Position numbers and translations under genes: made by a program. 64,000 nucleotides of DNA, taken from contig NC_080540.1 of the NCBI RefSeq assembly GCF_028640845.1, positions 134,072,420 to 134,136,419 on the forward strand, in the 5' to 3' direction. The notes below the pieces were generated by a model. The model was given only the letters and a program-made list of their open reading frames with translations, searched no databases and had not been told where the DNA came from. This document shows, in pieces, positions 12,400 to 41,700 of the stretch (the stretch's first letter is position 1; each line of letters begins with the position of its first letter). Origin of the DNA: Ahaetulla prasina. Taxonomy: Eukaryota > Chordata > Lepidosauria > Squamata > Colubridae.

Positions 12400-14164
12400 T
12401 ATTTCGTTAGGAATGCTAACTATTAGAGACCAAAGAAATGTATGGAATATAGAGAACTATAAAATGAAAAAAAAAGTGAAAATAGAAAAGTGAAATATCT
12501 TCTAACAAAAAGTACAAATGTAGCAAAAGTAACAGCAGCAGCTAAATCTACTACTAATAATCCATATAACTACTTCAAGAATAGCTTCTCAAGTACTGCA
12601 GAAGACCAACCCATATGGAACAATAACGGGAAAGGATTGCAATTTCATTTTTAATTGTGTTTGTGAGCAACGAAAGTAAGAAACCTTTTAAATGGCTTAG
12701 ATTCTGAAAATCTCAACATTTAAGAAACACAAGAACCATTCCCTAACTTGACCCATAATGTAATATGACTCAGCAGATTAAGAGAAGTCAAGGTTTATAT
12801 ACTGCAGTGTCATTTTTTTTTCAATACTGAGTTAAAATTGTTTATTTGGCTTAGGCAGTTTGTTTTAAGCTTGCTTACTGTAATGGTGTGCTTTATTTAT
12901 TACATTATACTATCTTCATCATTAGTTTTGCCTATTTGTTTTCAAGTGGCCGTTAGGTCACAATATAGATACACATTGCCTTGATGTCTGAGGAAAATTC
13001 AAAATATTTCTGCACTAAATGCATATGGATTCTTTTAAGGTAAGGAATCCTTATATATTTTGCATCGAAATATGTTAAATATCATATAGTACTACTTGTA
13101 AAGCTCCCATTAAATTATGTAGATTACATATGGATCATCTGTCTCACTGATTTCTTTCCGTACTTTTATAAAAATGGTATAACCCTAGGATTAAAAGGTC
13201 AACAAAAAAGACGAGTTCAGTATCATCTAGGATTGTAATTCAAGCAATCCTTAATTTCAGAATTGCACCTTCTGGATATCTGTACTAGAGTATAATTGAG
13301 TTGAGGGGTTTGTGGAGGAGAGCAAGAATTAATGCTCAGATCTGCAGTTATCATTGCAATTATGATTTTAATGCATAGGAGAGAATGTGGTTTTAAACTA
13401 AACAACATTAACAGTGTCTGGGAAAAGTAGATAAATTGGCAAGAGTTAAATCCAAATTTGTAACTGCTTCCTTGGGATGAACTCCAATGAACCTCCCCAA
13501 ATGTAAGCAACTGTGGAACACTCAAACACTCAACCTACGCTTGTTAACCAACACAATCTGAGTCAAGCCTGTAACCACATACCCCTTTTGTTACAAAGTC
13601 AATTAAAAAGTAGTAGTGCAGGCAGCCAGGCAGGTCCTGCCCAAGTGCAGGGGGAGACAATTCCATATATGCCACCCCCTATCCCATTTGGAGCAGCGAA
13701 TATCAAAGGAACCAACTATTCATCTGAGGTCTGGGGATGTGAAAACAAGCCAGAGCACACACTTTAAAAAAAACACAGGAAGAACAGATTAAAATGGAGC
13801 TGATTCCAGGTGAGTGAAAACACAGCCCTGAAGTGAATAAATGGAAAGGATGCCTGTTTTCCTGTGAGGCTGTCCAAGAGAGACTCTCAGGGTCTGAGAT
13901 GATGCGTTCGTACAAATGAGAAGTTTTGCACGAACACACGTCCTCCAAATTCATGCCATTTATCTTTTACTGAACAAAAACAACAAAGCTCTTTTGGCAG
14001 CTGAATGAAACCAAGATCAGCTTCTGTTTGTGGGAAACCCCGGGAAGGATAGGAGGAAGCCAGCACTCGCAGGCTTGCATATTCTCAAAGGGCTGCATCT
14101 GACAAACGTCGTCTGGTCTAAAAGGAGTTCTCAGACTCTCTCAAAGCTTGCCTTCAATGTCTTG

Positions 14165-14192
14165 CCCCCCCCCCCTGCCTGCCCCCCCCCCC
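14165..14192 (-). other. Two long C-runs, G-runs in the GPS1 sense strand
   Basis: Runs of 11 C (14165-14175) and 11 C (14182-14192) are separated by tgcctg, about 120 nt past the GPS1 stop. On the transcribed (minus) strand these are G-runs, so the 3' UTR could form a G-quadruplex if it extends this far. Confidence 0.5.
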
Positions 14193-14310
14193 AGCCAGAG
14201 AGTCTGAAAAGGCACCAAGGGACAGTTGATGTTGTGGATACTGGATACACATGGCCCTGGGTATGTGGGGCAGGGAGGGAAGGGACAGTCTTTTGTTGGC
14301 TCAGAGAGCT

Positions 14311-31959
<17,649 letters not shown>

Positions 31960-32629
31960 ATTGACCCTCGCACCATGCACCTCCGGGTCACGTCCTCCCC
32001 TCCCACTTCCACGTCCGGATCACTTACGCAACCGGGTCAAGCCGGCGACAGGTAAAGCCCTTAAAGGGACCGTAACCCCTGTTCTCTTCTCCTCGACCGC
32101 CCTCTTCCCCTCCCCTCCCCACTCCACCCCACCCCGGTGTCCGCTTAATTCGGCCCTGTGAGGGCTCGAAGCCTGGGTCAGGCGAGCACCACGAGAGCCA
32201 AGCGCCCGGCCCGGCTTCTTCCGCCGCCAGCGTGAGCGAAGCCGACCCTGCCGGTAACTGCCTAGAAACCCTCGCTCTGGCGGGCAGCGGGAGGGGTAGA
32301 ATTCCAGTAGGGTTCTCACGGGACGGCGGGGGCGGGGGGGGAGGAAGGAGAGGAGGGGGAGTTAAGGTACGTGCGTGCGTGTTGCCATGGTGAGGAGTCG
32401 TGGCAACCGCTTTGGGACTCCTGGTCCCCGGAGAAGCCCCGCACGGAAGGTTGTCCTACAGAAAAAGCCCCTATGATCCCTAGGATGTGTCGGCTTTGAA
32501 CTGTTTCTGCTTGAAATTACAATTGACCTAAAAATGTTCGTAAAACCGTAATCCTAAATTTATTTAAGAATAAATTCTTACTCAGGATTACAGCGCGTAG
32601 GAACCTGTTGCAATATCACCCCCCTCCTT

Positions 32630-33010
32630 TAAAATAGAATAGGAGAGTTGGAAGGGATCTTGTCTTAGCCCAAGCTTAGGCAGGAAACCCTAATACCATT
32701 TCAGACAAATGGCTGTCCAATCTCTTCTTAAAAACCTCCAGTTGTTAGAGCATTCACAACTTTGCAAGTTGTTCCACTGATTAATTGTTCTGAGAGCTAT
32801 GCACCAAAACAAATTCCTTGTGTCTCCAATCACACTTGGCCAATAAAATTCTCTTCTCTTCTCTTCTCTTCTCTTCTCTTCTCTTCTCTTCTCTCCTACC
32901 CTACCCTACCCTACCCTACCCTACCCTATTAACTTCCAGGAAATTTCTCCCTGGTTATAGGTTGCTTCTCTCCTTGATTACTTTCCATCCTTTGCTACTT
33001 GTCAACAAGA
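32630..33010 (-). mobile_element. CR1-type LINE 3' end, split by a younger LINE-tail insertion
   Basis: 32640-32790 has gagttggaagggatcttg, tggctgtccaatctcttctt and gttgttccactgattaattgttct. It resumes at 32929 with aacttccaggaaatttctcc and gcttctctccttgattac. The order matches the CR1 copies at 7851-8190 and 55530-55765 once 32791-32928 is removed. Confidence 0.75.
32791..32928 (+). mobile_element. LINE 3' tail with (TTCTC)n then (CTACC)n arrays, nested in CR1
   Basis: gagagctatgcaccaaaac, aattccttgtgtctccaatc and acttggccaataaaa match the end of the LINE at 17098-18349. They are followed by about nine TTCTC units and then about six CTACC units. The copy is only the extreme 3' end. Confidence 0.85.
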
Positions 33011-33758
33011 AGCAGTTCTTGGGGGAAGTAGTTGTCATTTTCTGAAAAAAGTACAAATATTGCTTGAAATATATGCTGTACTTTTTGCTTATTTATTGGA
33101 ATGATCTCATACTGACATATTTTGGGGGGAGCTCTGAAGATTTCTTTACCAAGGCATCAGTGAACTTAAAAATCAAATCTGTAAATTTCATTTGTTTGTC
33201 CTATTGGGGTTTCCTAAGCACATTTGATTTAATGCATTTGATTCTGTGCAGTATGGACTGCAATTCTACAATGTATTTTACAATCCCTATAATATAAAGC
33301 AGGGGCGGTGGCCAGTGTGGTTCTTGCCTTAATTCCATGCACTTTTTGGCTTTATTTCAAAAGCAGTTTGCAAATTCAGAGGATTATGCAAGGTTGATCT
33401 GGTTTTTCTAGAAGTCTGCTGGATGGGAAAAAGAGAAAACATGTCAATAAGAAAGAAAAGGGGGAGCATTAAGAAGAAAAATTAGGTGTTAGGAAAGGAG
33501 GTAATATACTGGTATTATCTATTGCTTAATTCAGCAACACCCACTAATGGTATGTGGTCTAACAGTATATCATTCATGATGCATGTTTCTAGACAGAAAG
33601 TTTCTGTGAGTCTTTTTTCTTTTGAATAAATGATCTAACTTCAATTATTAATTTGGTTTCACTTATTTCCCCCAAAATAAGCCTAATCATGCAAAAAATG
33701 CAATTAAGTTTATCTCTTTATTTTGCGGGAGGAAGTTTCTACTAAATATACTGTAGAT

Positions 33759-33877
33759 TAGGAGTGTCAAGGCCACCGGCCAGATGCCTTGTGGACTGGC
33801 CATGCCCCCCAGCGAAGGGGGGGGAGTAGCAATATGTCATGTAACAACAACGTGATGACATGAGTTTGACACCCCTG
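33759..33877. mobile_element. hAT-type MITE with 8-bp target duplication
   Basis: Starts taggagtgtcaaggcc and ends gagtttgacacccctg, flanked by ctgtagat at 33751-33758 and 33878-33885. Same family as 51097-51230 (gtgtcaaactcg/gtgacacacctg ends). Confidence 0.82.
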
Positions 33878-33957
33878 CTGTAGATTGTGTGTGTGTATGT
33901 ATGTATGTATATATATATATATATATATTTGTTTTCTGAGGTTTTCACGGGTGTTTG

Positions 33958-34480
33958 TATATAGGTCTTTGGTTGTTCGGGTTTTCTCCCGTGTAAAATT
34001 GGAAGTGTCTTGGCGACGTTTCGACGAAGTCTCATTCGTCATCTTCAGGCTTCAGCTTCGTGCTTCTGGGAGCAATGTGTGATCGCAGCTGTTTCTTCCT
34101 TTTAACTGCTAGTGGGGGTTTGAACTGATTGGGTGGGAGCTTGGCTGTGCTCTGATTGGATGGGGTTTTTTCTGTGCTCTGATTGGATGGGGGTGTGTCC
34201 TGTGTTGGTGGGGGCTTGGTTGTGCTCAGTCTAGTCTGTGCTGCAGGGGGATTTGAGCTGGTGAGCTGCATAGCTGTTGTTTGGCTTTGTGGTCGTGCTA
34301 CATCTTCATAGTGGGTGTCAGTCTGCTGCATGAATGGACTGGAGGGGTTTGAAATGGCTAATGTTGCAGCTGCGGTCTGGCTTCTGGTCCTTGGTCATGC
34401 TTCATGATCAGTGTGGGTTTGGGTCTGCTTTCTGGGTGGATGTGCGGTGGTGACATCCTGTGTGGATCTTGTGAGTGTGG

Positions 34481-34514
<34 letters not shown>

Positions 34515-35058
34515 CAAACGAGTCCCTAACACGAGGAATGACACCAGACCCACACTCACAAGATCCACACAGGATGTCACCACCGCACATCCACCCAGAA
34601 AGCAGACCCAAACCCACACTGATCATGAAGCACGACCAAGGACCAGAAGCCAGACCGCAGCTGCAACATTAGCCATTTCAAACCCCTCCAGTCCATTCAT
34701 GCAGCAGACTGACACCCACTATGAAGATGTAGCACGACCACAAAGCCAAACAACAGCTATGCAGCTCACCAGCTCAAATCCCCCTGCAGCACAGACTAGA
34801 CTGAGCACAACCAAGCCCCCACCAACACAGGACACACCCCCATCCAATCAGAGCACAGAAAACCCCATCCAATCAGAGCACAGCCAAGCTCCCACCCAAT
34901 CAGTTCAAACCCCACTAGCAGTTAAAAGGAAGAAACAGCTGCGATCACACATTGCTCCCAGAAGCACGGTTGAAGCCTGAAGATGACGAATGAGACTTCA
35001 CGAAACGTCGCCAAGACACTTCCAATTTTACACGGGAGAAAACCCGAACAACCAAAGA

Positions 35059-35063
<5 letters not shown>
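33958..35063. mobile_element. 1.1-kb inverted repeat with about 530-bp arms, probable Penelope-like element termini
   Basis: The left arm 33958-34490 and right arm 34540-35063 are near-identical inverse copies around a 49-bp spacer that includes four GGTGTCT-type units. Both outer ends read, inward, tataggtctttggttgttcg then acgtttcgacgaagtc-like sequence and tcttcaggctt. TA/TATG microsatellites lie outside (33888-33928, 35061-35094). Each arm encodes, outward, a low-complexity Thr/Pro/Gln-rich peptide ending PLAVKRKKQLRSHIAPRS, with small indels between arms, so the 189-codon plus-strand frame is a repeat remnant. I infer two head-to-head 3' ends of one retroelement. It sits between the GPS1 and RFNG 5' ends. 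Confidence 0.8.
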
Positions 35064-35097
<34 letters not shown>

Positions 35098-35768
35098 TAT
35101 ATAAATAATTAGATATTGTAGACCCCTTTTTAAATAGGCTTAAATCAATAGAACAAGTAACAGAAACTCACAGGCATAACAAGATTCTTTTTCAATTATA
35201 TTTCCCTTTCAGCATGTTTCCTAAACATTATTTAGGTCATTTTCATTAATAATGCACATAAAGCTCTAAAATGCATTGGTGTTTTTGCATAATGTCCAAT
35301 TTTTCTTTTGTAATAGCAGAGATTCAACAGTGTCCCACACATTAGAGTTCTAACCAAAACAAAAGCAGATAATTGGAAAGACCTGGGAACTGCTGTTAGT
35401 CACAACAAAACTGGAACAGGGAGATCAGTTATGATTCTGTATAAAGCAGTTTCATATATTCACATGTTAGTCCACAGTAACTATCTCCTTGATGGTTTTA
35501 AGGCACTTTGATTCTTATCTCAAGGCTACTTAAAACATACAAGTTTCTTTTTTCTTTTTTGTCTCTCATGTAACAGGTGACAAATTCTGTGTTGTAGGAT
35601 GATAAATCCAGGCCCCGGTATACAGAGAAATCAATGACTAATGATTGAATGCCACAAAGATGATACTGTATGGCTATAAAAGTTCCACAGCTTCAATAAT
35701 TTTTACACAATTGAGCTTCATTTCAAAGGCTTCATCATCACTGGGAAGTGATATCCCAGTTTTACAAG

Positions 35769-35792
35769 ATGGCAAATGCCCTTAGGGGCTGA
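35769..35792 (+). promoter_or_regulatory. Upstream ORF just before the RFNG start
   Basis: An ATG opens a seven-codon frame (M A N A L R G, then TGA at 35790-35792). It ends three nucleotides before the RFNG ATG and is in the same frame. If included in the mRNA it could lower or regulate RFNG translation by reinitiation. Whether it lies within the 5' UTR depends on an unmapped transcription start or splice acceptor. Confidence 0.5.
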
Positions 35793-35795
35793 AGA

Positions 35796-38700
35796 ATGAG
35801 CTTCTCTTGCATTAGGCTCAGTAAGATATGCTTCCTGCTCTCCGTTATCATTTGCACAGTTCTCCTTTTGCTAATTCCCAAATTCCAATCCAGCTGGAGA
35901 TTTAAGATCTATCCTCAGCCACGTCCATCTCTTGTTTTTAATATCATCAACAAGAATGATACTCCGCTTCAGCAGGTGGAGTTAAATTCCCCCAGTCCTT
36001 TGGATGCTGAGATTGACAATATAGTGCCCTTAACAAAAGAGAATCTATTAGAAAAATGGAATCATTATGTCACAGACACTGGTGGATTCCATCTGAAAGA
36101 TAATGGAAAGATAAATGAAAGGCCATACAATGTGATACATATGGAATCTGCTGAGGTCTCTGCTAAGGAAAAGTTGGAATTGAAAGATATTTTTATTGCT
36201 GTGAAAACCACAAGGAAATATCATAAAACAAGGCTAAACTTGCTCTTCCAAACATGGATATCCCAGGCCAAAAGTCAGGTAAGAACACTATTTATTGAAC
36301 AGTTATGTTATTTTGTTAGTGATATTTATTATTAACAGTTATGTATAAAGGTGCACGTTGAAACATTTTTCAAAGGTTGAACATAATGTCCTTTTACCAT
36401 CAGTGTTGGAAACAAATGATTTGCTTATTTTCTTTTTTTATGATAGCACAATAGTTCAAGCTAAATCTCTCATCCAATTAAAGTAAAAATGATAATTTTA
36501 CCTATTTATACTCCTCCTTTCCCCAATGACTAATGTTCTAGAAGCTCTCCATAATGGGGAATTCCTGACAAGAGTAAACAATACGTAGCAGAAATCAAGG
36601 GCTATTCAAGCTAGCCCCATCCCTTGTTCCTAATGAAGCAACTCTGCAGATTCACCATGTATCAGATCAGTTATGCATGCATACTGACATGTTTTTCGGC
36701 ATGAAGGTAGATCATAAATGGCTGGTAGTTATACAAGAATTCAATTGAGAATATTTTTATTTTATCCCATCTTTTTTTACAAATGACTCAAGGTGAATGA
36801 ACATTCGTAATTCTCTTTCCTCCTATTTTTCCTGGACAAAAAATAACTCTGAAAGGTGACTTGGGCTGAAACAGTATAACTGGCTCAAAGCCACCCAGCT
36901 GGCTTTCATCCTTAGACAGGATTAGATTCACGGTCTCCAGGTTTCTAGTCTGGTGCCTTAACCAGTAAACTAAACTAACTATGAAACCCTTGACCTTTGG
37001 TTGGTTGGAATTTTTGCTGAGTTGAAAATAAGAATTGTGTGACTGTTTCTTGTGCTATAGTAGACCATATATTTGGTTTCCTTTCTGCCTATCACAGGGG
37101 TCCCCAACCCCCAAGCTGTGGACTGGCAGTGGCACGCCAGAAACTGGGCTGTGCAAACCAGCAAAGCCCCATCCACACATGTGCAAGATGCAGGCAGCAC
37201 ACAAAACTATACCTCCTCTGATCTGCAGAAAAGCCTCTCTCCGTGGAATTGGTCCCTGGCGCCTAAAAGATTGGGGGGGCCACTGGCCTATTAGATAATG
37301 TGCTTAACACTCTTGAAACCTATAATAAGGGGAAAAAAGAAACCAATATGACTGAAATTAACAATAATATTACTCTGAAATCTTCAGGAGATGAGTAATT
37401 CTTGATTTGTATCCTATAGACATTTGTATTCACAGACGGGGAAGATCGTGAGCTGCATCTTAGAGCAGGTAAAATATTATTCACATTTCAGGTTTATATT
37501 TAAGATACAAATCACTCTTACAAGTCACTATCTTTTTAGAGAAAGGATTATATAGACTTGGGGTCTCCAACCTTGGCAACTGTAAGCCTGGATGACTTTA
37601 ACTCCCAGAATTTCCCAGCCAGCTTTGCTGGCTGCTTTGCTGGCTGGGGAATTCTTGGAGTTGAAGTCCTCCAGGCTTAAGGTTGGAGACCCCTGATATA
37701 GACCATATGCTTTGCAAAAAGACGATCCCCAGCTCAGTCACTGTGTTCAGGAGTGCGGAAATTAGTTCCTGCCCTGAGAAGCAAGGGATTGAAAATAGAT
37801 GCTGTCCACAGTGCGCTTGCTGTTCATTATGTTATATTTGGTTATTTCCTTTTCGGGGTACAAAAAGATTGTTTACTTTTTGAAATACTTCCTATTTGCC
37901 TCCATTGAGAATATTGCATTGATGCTAATAACCTTAAATTCCTTCAAACTGTTAATGTTCCAGAAGCAGTAATGATAAGTAGTGCTTGCAGAGATCAATT
38001 TAATATATTTTGCAACTTTATAGTTGTGGAACATGGAATTGCAAAAAAATACTATAGCACTATTAAAGGATTCAATAATTTTCTTATATTTCTGGTGAAA
38101 ACTTTAGAAGCATTAAGTAAAACTTCATGCTTTCCCATTTGTTTTTTCTATTTCATATTCTTATAGCATGACATTGTTCAATACAGTCTAGATCCTTCAC
38201 AGCTAGCACTGGATGCTTATTTATTCACCAAAGGCAACTCTGAGCAGCGTAGAACAATAGATGTAATGTAACACTCAGGGTTCTTCTTCATATATGAATA
38301 CAATTATATTTGCTATCAGAAACTACATAGCTTGTTCCTTTGCAATCAATTTTATTTTATAGGGGATCATATAATTAATACCAATTGCTCAGCTGTTCAC
38401 ACCCGCCAAGCTCTCTGCTGCAAGATGTCAGTGGAATATGATAAATTTCTAGAGTCTGGACAAAAGTAAGTGGAAATCATTTTTTTCATAAATAATTACT
38501 TTCATTGCTCTTTTGGCTTCATCAATTAGTATCTGCTATTTTTTTGATCAGCAGATAAAATAGGAGAATGTTGTGTTTGATCTAATTTTATGTAATTAGG
38601 GTTAGGGTTACTTGAAAAGATTTTTTCCATTTGTTCTCTCCCCATTTCCAGGCATTTTAATTATGTCATTTGCATTATCAATAATGCATAGATCTGAAAA

Positions 38701-41700
38701 ATGAGGTCTTCTTCAAAGAGAGCTTTGTTATATCTTTGTTATGACCTCCACTACAATTTTCTTTTCTGCGTTTTCTGCAGGTGGTTTTGTCATGTAGACG
38801 ATGACAACTATGTGAATTTGAAGAGTCTCTTGAGTCTTTTATCTGCTTTTTCACACAGCCAAGATATATATATAGGAAGACCAAGTCTGGATCACCCAAT
38901 TGAAGCAGCAGACCATCTCCGAAATGACGGATCAGTGAGCAGATTCTTTCACTGTTGATTTTCATGAACTGAAAAAAAAAGCAGATTTTTATAGTCTTGC
39001 ATGTTTGCTTTCATCTGGAATTCCATACCCTATTTTGCTATTTTTCTAGCCCACCAGCATGGGAGTGGGCAACACTTCCCTAAGAGGCATGCCTTGAAGT
39101 TGATATTTTGCAGATGCTATTATTTCAGACTACCATTGCTTCCTTTGTTGCACTAAATTGACTGCTGATAGATAGATTTTGTTGCCAGTAGCAGTGCTCC
39201 TCCTCTGACTTTAATTTTACTACTCCCTCCCTCCATATAATATAACCTGTTTGTGAATAATATAAAAAGGTTGCATCCTTCAGAAACAAGGTGTAGAATT
39301 GCCATCTATCCTTCCAGTTTATTAACAGGATTCTGTTTATGACATAGGTACGTAATAAGTTCAGAATAATAAGCAGAACGATAACCATATTTGTGATCTT
39401 GCCATTGGAGTTACCCTTATTCAGAAGCACTTGATAGCAGTCTTTTAGGCAGAAGTTCAAAAGGTTCTACCAGAAACACCCCTTCTTAAAATTCCTAGAA
39501 CTAGCAAATTTCAGCTGTTTTTTGTTTTTTTTTTGGCATTATTTGGGATTAGGTGGGGTGGAAGATTTTTAGGAACAGAGTGGGTACCTTAAGTTTTGAA
39601 GAATTTCTACTTCACCCACTTTGGACTGCAATTCTCAATATGCCATTTAAAAGCTGATTACAGATTGTCCTCGCTTATCAACCATGTCTTCAGTGACTGT
39701 TCAAAGTTACAACGGTACTGAAAAATAATTTTACACCCAATTTACAACCTTCGTAGTGTCCCTCTATCATGTGATTGCCATTATAATCAGTACTCATTTT
39801 GTGCCTGATGTGTGATTTTTTTCCCAACCTTTAGTACAGAGATTGGAAAGAAACAGATTGCAAGAGAGTAACCTATTTGCTCTTCTGCACATAGAAGGCA
39901 ATGGAATTGGGCCAGCAGCTCAAGGATGAGAACTGCAGATATACTACACAAACAGCTTACTTTACTTTAAATCCCTTCTCCAACCTCTCTGCTCTGCAAG
40001 GCAAGAGGGAAGGCAGTGAAAGAGGAGAGATTGCCTGCAGAAATGGGTTCCTTTTTCCCCTCTCTGCATTCCTCCCCTCCTTGCAGGACAAACAGATTGG
40101 AGAAGGATTTTAACAGAGAAAGTGATTTGCTCTTCTGCACATTGAAAGCAATGGAATTGCACTGGCAGTGGGAAAGGGTCAGGCAAAGAAGAGATTGCCT
40201 ACAAAAATTGCTTGCTTTCTTCTCCCCCTGCCCCAGAGCAGAGAGATTGGAGAGGAAGAGGTTTCAAGAGAGTATTGTAAGCATTTCCCATAGTGCACCT
40301 GAGACTTCCAGCCCCAGACTGCCACTGTGATCATGTTGCTTTTGATTTGTACAAAATAGAGGCAGGCACCTGGGTAATGATTTGGAGGCAAACAAAAGCC
40401 CAAGAGTAAGAAACTGACTAGTCTTGTCTCCATCCAGAAAGCAAAATCATAGTCATATGATTTCCCACTTAGGGCCCACTTGGCAGTGTAGCTGCCTGTC
40501 CAATTTAGGGTTATTAGGTGAGGGTTACCTGTATGTCTTGCAGGCCAAAATGATAAACGGATGGAAGAAGAATGATATCCAGCAGGAACACCAGAAAAAT
40601 CACTAGAAGAGGGCAGTTCAGTCTTTTTGGTTTAGATTAAATGCCATCTTCTCCATCCTTCACTGATAGTCATAGCAGGCTAATAAAACTGAAAACTTTA
40701 TTTGCCAGTTTGCCTTAGAAAAACACCGTCCACTTTATTGACTTAGAAATTAACATATATCATATTTTGTTACTATTATAGGGAAAAATTCAGATGATGG
40801 TATCATGTTTGGGCAAGCCTAATAATCTTTTCTATCTGTATCCTACAGTAGAGCATACTATTGAAATAATTAGATCCTTTTTAGTAATTAGGCAATTATG
40901 CAACTTATAGGCAACATATATTTGTAAATTTCCAAAACTTCAGAATACAGAACACATGAAAAATTATTTTTGAAAAGAAATTAAAAGATCTAAGCTTCTT
41001 CATGTGAAATAAGAAATATGCAGATTTTCATATTTTAAAACAACTTACAAAATTCAACTCTGAATTTATAGATACAGTTGTGTTTTCATTCCTTTACTTA
41101 CACTTGGCTGTTTCTCTGTAATCAATTATAGTGATTATTCTGCTCTACAGCCATAGAAAATAGTATTATGATTACAATCTTACACGTTTCCTTCCATAAG
41201 TCTGACTGAACCAATTTCATTGAAGCTATATAAAGAATTAGTTATACACAAAGTAAGTCCATAGCTGATGTGTCCAAATTTGGTTTAAGATTGGTTTCCC
41301 GAAGCGCCAACAATTTTCTGAGGCTTTCTAACAGTCAAATAGAATTGATAACATCCAGTTGATCACAAAATGCTGAGTCACACTAACATATATCTGTTTA
41401 TTTTGCTAGACCACTACAAAATTCTGGTTTGCCACAGGTGGTGCTGGATTTTGCATCAGCAGAGGCCTGGCCCTCAAGATGAGCCCGTGGGCTAGGTAGG
41501 TGCACTTGGGACGCTTGCTCCCACCTGTGGTCCAAATAGAACTAAGGAGAGATTCATTCCTTGACTTCTGCTTTTGGCAGCCTTGGCAGCTTCATCAGCA
41601 CTGCAGAGAGAATTCGCCTCCCTGATGATTGCACCATTGGCTACATCATTGAGGGGCTCCTGGAAGTGAAACTGTTGCACAGCCCTTTATTTCACTCTCA

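Larger units (their letters stand above)
5663..14310. other. Intergenic region between DUS1L and GPS1, plus GPS1 3' UTR at its right end
   Basis: No gene recognised. It contains a CR1 LINE 3' end (7851-8190), a hAT-type palindromic MITE (8727-8833), a half copy of that MITE near 9950-10017, a SINE tail fragment (10190-10335) and TA-flanked MITEs (11319-11680, 12030-12399). There are short CA and G tracts near 7506, 8581 and 9745. The GPS1 3' UTR should occupy the right end, but I found no canonical minus-strand AATAAA close to 14311. Stretches 5700-7850, 8840-9700, 10400-11300 and 12400-13700 show nothing I can name. Confidence 0.7.

Noticed and set aside
34411..34980. 189-codon open frame with a Thr/Pro/Gln-rich product
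   Set aside because: It crosses the spacer of the inverted repeat and its second half is duplicated on the other arm; a retroelement remnant rather than a gene.
38596..38610. Telomere-like ttagggttagggtta
   Set aside because: Only about two and a half units in an RFNG intron; too short to be a meaningful interstitial telomere.
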